A DNA stretch of 64,000 nucleotides from Murdochiella massiliensis (GTDB lineage Bacteria; Bacillota; Clostridia; Tissierellales; Peptoniphilaceae): the NCBI RefSeq assembly GCF_900059565.1, contig NZ_FIZW01000002.1:806001-870000 (forward strand). The letters are read 5' to 3'. Numbering within the stretch: the stretch's first letter is position 1; each line of letters starts with the position of its first letter. Shown one piece after another: positions 58,416 through 64,000 of the stretch. The notes under the pieces were generated by a model. The model did not search any database. It was not told where the DNA came from and saw only the letters and a program-made list of their open reading frames with translations. A program made the translations under genes and the position numbers.

Positions 58416-59917
58416 AAGGACTGGTCAGTAAAAAGATTGAACGTCTTTTGGATTTGATCACGTGTTTTGAAATTCATGACGGACAATTGGACATGGATAC
58501 GGCATCCCGTGAGTTGAATCGCCCGATAACAGCGCTGTTGATGGATGTTATGCAAGCCAATACGTTCTTCTCTTCGATTCTTGAGATTCGCAGAGAAAAT
58601 AACCTTGAAATTATCTATAAGGATGGAATGTCCTATCCGGATGCTTTTTCGCTGGTGATGAAGCAGGATCCGATTTGCTCGCTGTTGGAGAAGGTGTTCT
58701 TTCATCCCCAAATGGACGTCAACGCCATGGCGAATGATCTCTATGTCTCCAATTCCACCATCTATCGCTGGGTGGAACAATTTAACGCCGTTGTAGCGGA
58801 TTCCTATGCGGTTCATCTTGAGACACACCCCTTAGTATTGCTCGGTGATGAAGCCGAGGTGCGTTCGTTTTACACCAGCTTTTTTAAGGAACGCTATTCG
58901 TTTTATGAATGGCCTTTTTCCTTTATTTCCAAACAGGAGCTTTCGCTGTTTCTTGATGACGCCCTGCCGATGAAATACGCTAAAAACTTCCTTAATTATT
59001 ATGAGTGTTTTCACATCCAGTTGGCAGTCAGCCTTCAACGTTTCTCTCAGGGTTTTCGCCTTGCGGATGAACATCTTGCGCATAACGCGCGTGCGCTTGC
59101 GACAGCAGAGGCGTTTGCGTCAAAGGAGGCGCACTATCCCTTTCCTTCTTTTCCCATTGAACGCCAGGGAAATGACCGTCGGGAAAATGACCGCTGGGGA
59201 GATGACGTTCGCTTTTATCAGGAGCTTTTGGTTCCTTTCGTCGGCGACCGAGATGCCGAATCTTTTACGGTTCTCCTGGACTTAACCGCCAAAGATCCTC
59301 TCGTGAATACCATATTTATCTATATCAATAAGCTCATTGCCAATGTCTGCCAAGAGTTTCCCATCGAACTCGACAATGAGAGCGATTTGACGCTTGCCCT
59401 CTACAATGCGCTTATCGGCACCTTCGGCAAAACGGTCAGCCGTTCCATTCTTTATTCGCCCTATCGCATCTATCAGGAATCGATTCGCACGAAATTTCCT
59501 GCCGTTTGCAACCAGATTCTGGATATTATCCGCTCGCAAAATGCACTATTCAATTTTCCCGTAGATGCCGATTATGTGGGCTACCTTTTCTATGTCATCT
59601 GGTCCACATGGGAGAATCTGAGCAATCAACTCATCCAAAAGCCTCGAAAAATCAAGATTCTTGTCGTCAGCAGATTTTCCTATTTCCATACGCTCTCCCT
59701 TCGGTCCCAAATTCTGTTCTATTTTGGAAATCTGGTAGAGGTAAGTGTGCCCAAAATAGCTCCCATTTTTCTGGAAACCATGGATCTTTCGGATTACGAC
59801 CTTCTTGTCTCCAACTTCAACATCGCCGGCAGCCCCATCCCCACCATTTTCTGCAACGGCATCGATTCTTACGCCACCTACTCCGCATTGGCGAAAGCCA
59901 TCTTTGAACGCTTCTGA
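58412..59917 (+). CDS. Mga-like transcriptional regulator, second of the pair
   Basis: A 501-aa paralogue of the upstream gene, joined by an ATGA overlap. Helix-turn-helix segments lie near 28-52 (MDTASRELNRPITALLMDV) and near 105-130 (MANDLYVSNSTIYRWVEQF). The C-terminus has IKILVVSRFSYFHTLSLRSQ and YDLLVSNFNIAGSPIP, matching the EIIB-like end of the first protein. The two differ strongly in sequence, so they are old paralogues and may form a heteromer or respond to different signals. The target promoter is inferred to be that of adhesin A and possibly the major pilin. Confidence 0.83.
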   Translation: MKGLVSKKIERLLDLITCFEIHDGQLDMDTASRELNRPITALLMDVMQANTFFSSILEIRRENNLEIIYKDGMSYPDAFSLVMKQDPICSLLEKVFFHPQMDVNAMANDLYVSNSTIYRWVEQFNAVVADSYAVHLETHPLVLLGDEAEVRSFYTSFFKERYSFYEWPFSFISKQELSLFLDDALPMKYAKNFLNYYECFHIQLAVSLQRFSQGFRLADEHLAHNARALATAEAFASKEAHYPFPSFPIERQGNDRRENDRWGDDVRFYQELLVPFVGDRDAESFTVLLDLTAKDPLVNTIFIYINKLIANVCQEFPIELDNESDLTLALYNALIGTFGKTVSRSILYSPYRIYQESIRTKFPAVCNQILDIIRSQNALFNFPVDADYVGYLFYVIWSTWENLSNQLIQKPRKIKILVVSRFSYFHTLSLRSQILFYFGNLVEVSVPKIAPIFLETMDLSDYDLLVSNFNIAGSPIPTIFCNGIDSYATYSALAKAIFERF

Positions 59918-59939
59918 TTTTGGGGTTTGGGGTGGTTCC

Positions 59940-60292
59940 GGGTGTTGGCGATTGTCTTTCTTTGTTAATTGCGCCGCCATCAGCGGTTCCAGGGGCGCTT
60001 GGGCGCTTGAGGGCGCTGGGGGGGGTATGCAGCAGCGCTTTTGGCGCTTGGGGTGTGCCGGGGTTGGTTGGGTTGCTTGGGGTTATGCAGCGGCGCTTTT
60101 GGCGCTGGGGTGTGCCGGGGTTGGTTGGGTTGCTTGGGGTTATGCAGCGGCGCTTTTGGCGCTGGGGTGCTGGGGTTTGCGGTAGCGCTTTTGGCGCTGG
60201 GGTGCTGGGGTTTGCGGTAGCGCCGGGTGTTGGCGATTGTCTTTCTTCGTTAATCGCGCCGCCATCAGCGGTTCCAGCGGCGCTCCTTCTGA
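59940..60292 (+). repeat. Tandem 57-bp GC-rich repeats bounded by a 60-bp direct repeat
   Basis: GTTATGCAGCGGCGCTTTTG-type units begin near 60022, 60080 and 60137 (period 57), then change to a 32-bp unit (GGGGTGCTGGGGTTTGCGGTA, twice) to about 60220. Both ends carry GGTGTTGGCGATTGTCTTTC followed by the GCGCCGCCATCAGCGGTTCC block (59940-60000 and 60228-60292). A G8 run lies at 60018-60025. Confidence 0.8.
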
Positions 60293-60302
60293 GGCCGTAG
60301 AA

Positions 60303-60864
60303 CCCTGGTGTTAACACATATTCACACTTTGTCAGGGACGCGATCCCTGACAACATTTCATTTCAGCAATTAGTCAGGGGTGGCGTCCCTGTTAAACATC
60401 CAACTGCAGCTAGTCATCAGGGGCCATCAACCCTGGCATTACACGAAATTTACCACTCATCAGGGGTGCGAGCCCTGATAAGATTTCGTTTCAGCCATTC
60501 GTCAGGGTTCAACGACCCCTGGTATTACGCTAAATTTACCACTCGTCAGGGATGCGAGCCCTGATAACATTTCGTTTCAGCCATTCGTCAGGGGTGGCGT
60601 CCCTGTTAAACATCCAACTGCAGCCAGTCATCAGGGATCATCAATCCTGGCATTACACGAAATTTACCACTCATCAGGGACGCGAGCCCTGATAACATTT
60701 CATTTCTGCCATTCGTCAGGGTCCGTTGGGCCCTGACGTTAACTCGAAATTTACCCTTCATCAGGGACGCGAGCCCTGATAACATTTCGTTTCAGCCATT
60801 CGTCAGGGGTGGCGTCCCTGTTAAACATCCAACTGCAGCCAGTCATCAGGGATCATCAACCCTG
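60303..60864 (+). repeat. Alternating CCCTG / CAGGG array, period about 43 bp, 27 cores
   Basis: TCAGGG starts at 60332, 60374, 60460, 60502, 60545, 60588, 60631, 60674, 60716, 60760, 60802 and 60846 (plus 60418); the inverse CCCTG falls 13-15 bases after each (60345, 60387, 60431, 60473 and so on). The step from CCCTG to the next CAGGG is about 29. A higher-order unit of 214 bp (five units) is seen: the GGTGGCGTCCCTGTTAAACA unit recurs at 60374, 60588 and 60802 frames. Confidence 0.9.
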
Positions 60865-60914
60865 TTTGTGACACGAAATGGAACTGTTTCCTAAACGAAA
60901 CTCCACCACTATCA

Positions 60915-61160
60915 CATCAAGGCGGTGCCGACTTGTGGTCGGCGATTGGGCGCCGCCTAATACTATGGCGGCGCTAAGAAGGAGCCGGCCTACGGCCGGC
61001 GGTTTGAAAACGCCGCCGAAGGCGAAGATTCTTCTAAAAACCGCGCCATCTTCGTCAGCTCCATCGGTGCCTACCTTGAAACCGCCCCACCAACAACAAT
61101 TCAAGCGGCGCTCCGTATTCCGCCGCGCCGCCTCGTCATTTGCAGCGGCGCACCTTCTGC
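60915..61160 (+). repeat. GC-rich palindromic (REP-like) block D
   Basis: Bases 60979-61026 repeat the AAGGAGCCGGCC(T)ACGGCCGGC...GCCGCCGAAGGCG block of 28561 and 29406. Around it lie GCGCCGCC and GGCGGCGC pairs (for example at 60960-60975). Frames here are by-products; no gene is supported. Confidence 0.75.
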
Positions 61161-61337
61161 CCGACCCTGGCTGGCGCGTGTTCCTTCCACAAGCCAGAGC
61201 TGATCGTTGGCGGCTTGCCCCTGGCGGGCATGCCTCTCTTCCACGAGCCAGGGTTAATCGAGGGCGACCTATCCCTGGCGGATATGCCTCTCTGAACTGT
61301 CCCCCAAATGGTAGAGTGTAGAATTATCATTTCTACC

Positions 61338-62192
61338 TCATCCGTAATAAGCCTCGTAAGGGGTTTGGTATCCGTTTGTCGCATGCCTTCTTTCTTTCGC
61401 ATAGAAGGCCCATACATATTCGTAGATTCGCTTCCTTGCTTCGCGAATGGTTTGTGGCATCTTGTAAAGCCACTCGGTTTTCATCTTACCAAAAAAGCTT
61501 TCCATCGCTGCATTGTCCCAACAGTCTCCTTTCCTACTCATGCTACAGCGGATATTGTTCTCTCTTAGAAGCTTTTGGTAGTCCTCGGAAGCATAGGTCG
61601 ACCCCCGATCGGAATGGCCAATGCAGCCCGGCTTTAAGGTATGCTTTGCCAGCGCATCATCCAGGCATTCCATCACTAATTGTTTGTTGTTTTTTGTACT
61701 CATGGCCAAACCCAACGGGTATCGTCCATAAAGGTCTAAAATTACCGCAACATAAAGGGTTCCTTGCGGCGTTGGGACATAGGTGGTATCGCTGATGAAC
61801 TTCTCTCCCGGTGCTTTGGCCACAAAATCTCTTTGGAGGAGATTGTCGGCCGGCTTCCTTGTTTTCGAAGAGTCGGTGGTGACGAGGAATTTTCGCCGTA
61901 CCCGGGAATGCCAGTGATTTTCCCGCATGATGCGTTCCACACGTTTGTGGTTCACCGGCGATTTTCCTACCTTCTGTCGTTGGGAATTCAACTCCGCCGT
62001 GACCTTTCGTATCCCATAAACGGCTTTGCTCTGATCGTAAATTTTTCCGATCTCTTTTGAGAGCTGCATGTTTTCAATTTGACGCAGTGTCTGCGCGTTC
62101 TGTGCGTTCTTCCACTTGTAATAGCCACTTTCAGAGACTTCGATAACTTTGGCCATTCTAGCAATTGCATGTTCATGACGAAAGCGATACAT
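61338..62192 (-). CDS. IS3-family transposase OrfB (catalytic part)
   Basis: A 284-aa integrase-fold transposase. The HTH_21-like N-terminus (residues about 1-90) contains RVERIMRENHWHSRVRRKF. The rve core has the DDE residues: Asp in FISDTTYVPTPQGTLYV near 135, Asp in CIGHSDRGSTYASED near 195, Glu in NAAMESFFGKMKTEW near 231. The C-terminus ERRHATNGYQTPYEAYYG is typical. It lies in the -1 frame relative to OrfA, so it is probably made as an OrfAB fusion by frameshifting as well as, or instead of, from its own ATG. Confidence 0.94.
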   Translation of the reverse strand: MYRFRHEHAIARMAKVIEVSESGYYKWKNAQNAQTLRQIENMQLSKEIGKIYDQSKAVYGIRKVTAELNSQRQKVGKSPVNHKRVERIMRENHWHSRVRRKFLVTTDSSKTRKPADNLLQRDFVAKAPGEKFISDTTYVPTPQGTLYVAVILDLYGRYPLGLAMSTKNNKQLVMECLDDALAKHTLKPGCIGHSDRGSTYASEDYQKLLRENNIRCSMSRKGDCWDNAAMESFFGKMKTEWLYKMPQTIREARKRIYEYVWAFYAKERRHATNGYQTPYEAYYG

Positions 62193-62203
62193 GAATGCAA
62201 ACT

Positions 62204-62530
62204 TTAGTCTCGGGGCATCTTGGCTAGAAAGGCCGCGGCTTTTTTTAAGATGGCAATCTCCTCTTTTAATTCCGCGATTTCTTTGTCCTTAGCGGCTTCC
62301 ATCTGCTTCTGCGCACGGGTTAATGTGCTCTCTTTCTTACAAAACTGTTGGATGTTATCCGCTAAGCCCATCTCTCCATAGTTGTTAAACAAGTCCATCC
62401 AGCGCAAAAGCGTTGAGGTTTGGATATGGTATTTCTCTGCAACAAGAAATTCTTTGCCTTCGAATTCCGGCTTTAGCGCCTCTTCCACTACGCGTTTTCG
62501 AAAAGATTTCGTGTATCTCCGTCGTGTCAT
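62204..62530 (-). CDS. IS3-family transposase OrfA (DNA-binding part)
   Basis: A 108-aa protein. The helix-turn-helix covers about 8-50 (KSFRKRVVEEALKPEFEGKE, then STLLRWMDLFNNYGE). Residues about 75-103 are a leucine-zipper-like coiled coil (KDKEIAELKEEIAILKKAAA). It binds the element ends and regulates transposition. Its last codons contain the A7G slippage site at 62240-62246. Confidence 0.92.
   Translation of the reverse strand: MTRRRYTKSFRKRVVEEALKPEFEGKEFLVAEKYHIQTSTLLRWMDLFNNYGEMGLADNIQQFCKKESTLTRAQKQMEAAKDKEIAELKEEIAILKKAAAFLAKMPRD
62240..62246 (-). promoter_or_regulatory. Programmed -1 frameshift site (A7G) of the IS3 element
   Basis: On the minus strand AAAAAAAG occurs near the end of OrfA. 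A -1 shift here enters the OrfB frame (the two frames differ by exactly that), the normal way IS3 elements make the OrfAB transposase. Confidence 0.85.
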
Positions 62531-62965
62531 GTCATCCTCCTTAAGCCTTTCTTCATTGTATCTTTTTGTTCGTTAAGGCTCTACTTTTTGGGGGACATGT
62601 CACTCTTCCGCGAGCCAGGGTTAATCGAGGGCGACCTGTCCCTGGCTGGCACGCCTCTCTTTCGCGAGCCAGGGTTCCACGACAAAAATTAACCCTGCTG
62701 GGAAAAGTTGTACTGGCCAGCCAGGGCTATAAACCGCGTACCCGACCCTGGCTGGCGCACATTGTTTTCTACAGCCAGGGCTTGGTAAGCAAAAAGAAAC
62801 CCTGGCGATGACATTTTGTTTCACTCAGCCAGGGTTCCACCGCAAAAACCAGCCCTGGCTCGCAAGCTTTCTTCCTGCCAGCCAGGGTTTTGCCGAAAAA
62901 ATCGACCCTGGCAAACGTACTACATCTCATCCGGCCAGGGTCATGCATAGTTTATGAACGAATCC

Positions 62966-63004
62966 GCGCCGCCAACAGCAATTCAAGCGGCGCTCCTTCT
63001 TTTG
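62966..63004 (+). repeat. Single GCGCCGCC / GGCGGCGC-type palindromic unit
   Basis: CCGCGCCGCCAACAGCAATT followed by CAAGCGGCGCTCCTTCT matches the units of the 30150-30352 array. It ends a few bases before the oxidoreductase stop codon. Confidence 0.75.
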
Positions 63005-63009
63005 CCGCA

Positions 63010-64000
63010 TTAAATCTTCATCGCCGTTTCGTAGGCTTGCCAGACGGCCGTCTTGATGTTGCCGATGGCGGCGCAGTCGCCGATAAAATACGTTTGCGAG
63101 CCTGCATGAGCCTTGTCCATCAATGGATCGGGACGATAACCGACTGCGGAAATAACGGAATCACAAGCCACATCGTGCAGAACGCCGGATGCGTCCTTAT
63201 ACGTGACCGCATCCACCTTCACCTCGACCAAAGTGGATTCCAGGAAAACCGGAACCTTATGCAGTGCGAACCATTCCCGCAGATAAGAGGAGTTGGCCAA
63301 GCAAACCCCTTCCGTGGCAATCAGATCTTCCTTCATTTCCAGAATAAACGGCTCCTTGCCCCGCAATGCCAGCTCGTAGGCAATTTCACAGCCGGTAAGG
63401 CTTCCGCCAATGACGGCAACACGTTGGCCGACGCGGAGAGCGTCAGCGGTGGTTTCCGCGGCAGCGGCACCTGCGGTTGCAACGTCTCCGATCGTTTCCG
63501 CAACAGCAGCGTCGTCAGAGGCAGCGACATCGGTAGCACCGGCGGTTGCTGCATTTCCGATCGTTTCCGTAGCACCGGCGTTTGCAGCGTCGGTCGCCTC
63601 TGCAATCATGTCGCCTACGCCTTTCCTGACCGCCGCGCCGCTGCCTTGCTGATCACCTTGCCGGCCATCCTCTTCACCGCGGTTTGTCTCTTCCTCCCGG
63701 TGCGCTTCCAGCGCACGCAGGAAATCCGTAGCCTCGATCGTGCGGTCAAAGCCCGGAACGCGCGAAAGGGTAATGGGCTTTCCGCCGGTGGCGACAATGA
63801 CCGGATCCGTACCGAAGTCGTGGTCGGGCGCAATGGTCTGCTTCAGATGAACGGGAATGTTCAAACGATCCATTTCCTGACGATACCAGGCCAAGAGGTC
63901 GCGCATGGGTTTCTTATAAGACTCGGCGGCTCCCGGAATGACCACACCGCCGAGGCGATCCGTTTGCTCATAAATGACCGGATTATGACCGCGCAATTTG
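63010..64000 (-). CDS. FAD/NAD(P)-dependent oxidoreductase, C-terminal part (start beyond the window)
   Basis: About 330 codons are visible; the frame stays open at 64000 and the first visible residues (RGHNPVIYEQTDRLGGV) correspond to the second strand of a Rossmann FAD domain, so the start lies further right. The apparent TTG start at 63996 is an internal leucine. VIVATGGKPITLSRVPGFD follows, then a long low-complexity insert (about 63435-63710), then VAVIGGSLTGCEIAYELALRG, an NAD(P)-binding motif, and ISAVGYRPDPLMDKA and YFIGDCAAIGNIKTAVWQA for FAD. The pattern fits the flavoprotein half of 2,4-dienoyl-CoA reductase or enoate reductase-type enzymes (NADH:flavin oxidoreductase family); an N-terminal TIM-barrel would be expected upstream. 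Confidence 0.85.
   Translation of the reverse strand, partial: KLRGHNPVIYEQTDRLGGVVIPGAAESYKKPMRDLLAWYRQEMDRLNIPVHLKQTIAPDHDFGTDPVIVATGGKPITLSRVPGFDRTIEATDFLRALEAHREEETNRGEEDGRQGDQQGSGAAVRKGVGDMIAEATDAANAGATETIGNAATAGATDVAASDDAAVAETIGDVATAGAAAAETTADALRVGQRVAVIGGSLTGCEIAYELALRGKEPFILEMKEDLIATEGVCLANSSYLREWFALHKVPVFLESTLVEVKVDAVTYKDASGVLHDVACDSVISAVGYRPDPLMDKAHAGSQTYFIGDCAAIGNIKTAVWQAYETAMKI

Larger units (their letters stand above)
61293..62602 (-). mobile_element. IS3-family insertion sequence, complete, with 3-bp target duplication
   Basis: About 1,310 bp. Terminal inverted repeats are TGAACTGTCCCCCAAATGG at 61293 and, inverted, TGACATGTCCCCCAAAAAG ending at 62602. CTC flanks both sides (61290-61292 and 62603-62605). 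It holds two overlapping-function frames, OrfA and OrfB, on the minus strand with an A7G frameshift site. All parts appear intact, so it may be active. The subgroup was not assigned. Confidence 0.93.
61165..62940 (+). repeat. Second CCCTGGC / GCCAGGG alternating array, split by an IS3 element
   Basis: Cores begin at 61165, 61193 (degenerate), 61218, 61247, 61273, then after the IS at 62614, 62640, 62668, 62693 (degenerate), 62720, 62746, 62774, 62800, 62828, 62853, 62881, 62906 and 62934. Orientation alternates throughout and steps are 25-29, the same family as at 29552-30125. Confidence 0.9.

Noticed and set aside
59805..60356. Gly/Trp/Val-rich and Pro/Thr-rich frames over the 57-bp tandem repeats
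   Set aside because: The repeat period is a multiple of three, which keeps frames open. There is no ribosome site and no homology that I recognise.
60303..62940. Integron cassette array with attC-like sites
   Set aside because: The palindromes lack GTTRRRY/RYYYAAC-type core sites, there are no small cassette genes between them, and no integrase is seen.
63996..63996. TTG start for the oxidoreductase at 63996
   Set aside because: The frame is open to the window edge and the first residues belong to the middle of a Rossmann fold, so the true start is outside.

Overview
The window joins two regions of different composition. Bases 1 to about 26,213 are AT-rich and hold most of an integrative conjugative element (ICE) of the Tn1549/CTn type, read entirely on the minus strand. 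From about 26,214 to 64,000 the DNA is GC-rich and looks like host chromosome. It carries a 26-kb pilus and giant-adhesin locus, its probable regulators, a toxin-antitoxin pair, an IS3-family insertion sequence and unusually dense arrays of palindromic repeats. LPxTG-type surface proteins, class C sortases, Mga-like regulators and the ICE type point to a Gram-positive Bacillota host. A Gram-positive anaerobic coccus (Tissierellia/Peptoniphilaceae-like) is my inference, not something a marker gene here proves.

ICE (1-26,213, minus strand, in gene order): repA, a DnaC-like ATPase, PcfB, the VirD4 coupling ATPase, a possible 43-aa leader ORF, ssb, Maff2 (VirB2-like), VirB6-like, a small membrane protein, PrgI (VirB3-like), the VirB4 ATPase, a CD1108-type cell-wall hydrolase, DUF4315, a CD1107-type surface protein, topoisomerase III, an AlbA_2 regulator, a 2,905-aa methylase-helicase, and the start of an SSB-like gene. 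This covers replication, DNA coupling and the mating channel. Relaxase and integrase are not seen and would lie left of the window. A class I methyltransferase is probable cargo. The element ends inside the 3' part of rlmD (rumA), giving a hybrid gene with a GC-rich catalytic part and an AT-rich 99-residue tail.

Chromosomal side: 27.6-30.4 kb holds repeats around a RelB/RelE-type operon with a well-defined promoter and operator. From 56.4 down to 30.5 kb, all on the minus strand, lie giant adhesin A (4,895 aa), a major pilin (LPSTG), two class C sortases, a Pro/Ser-stalked minor pilin (TPGTG) and giant adhesin B (2,139 aa). Both giants end in almost identical LPxTA sorting signals. Two overlapping Mga-like regulator genes diverge from adhesin A. 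Runs of exactly eight G/C sit in the ribosome-binding site and early codons of adhesin B and upstream of the first regulator, which suggests phase variation.

The most unusual structure is a set of intergenic arrays in which a short core alternates strictly with its inverted copy at fixed spacing: full period about 42, 43, 54 or 62.5 bp depending on the family, close to whole numbers of helical turns. One array was split by the IS3 element; removing the element and one 3-bp target duplication restores the spacing exactly. The window ends in a flavin-dependent oxidoreductase gene with a strange Ala/Thr-rich repeat insert.
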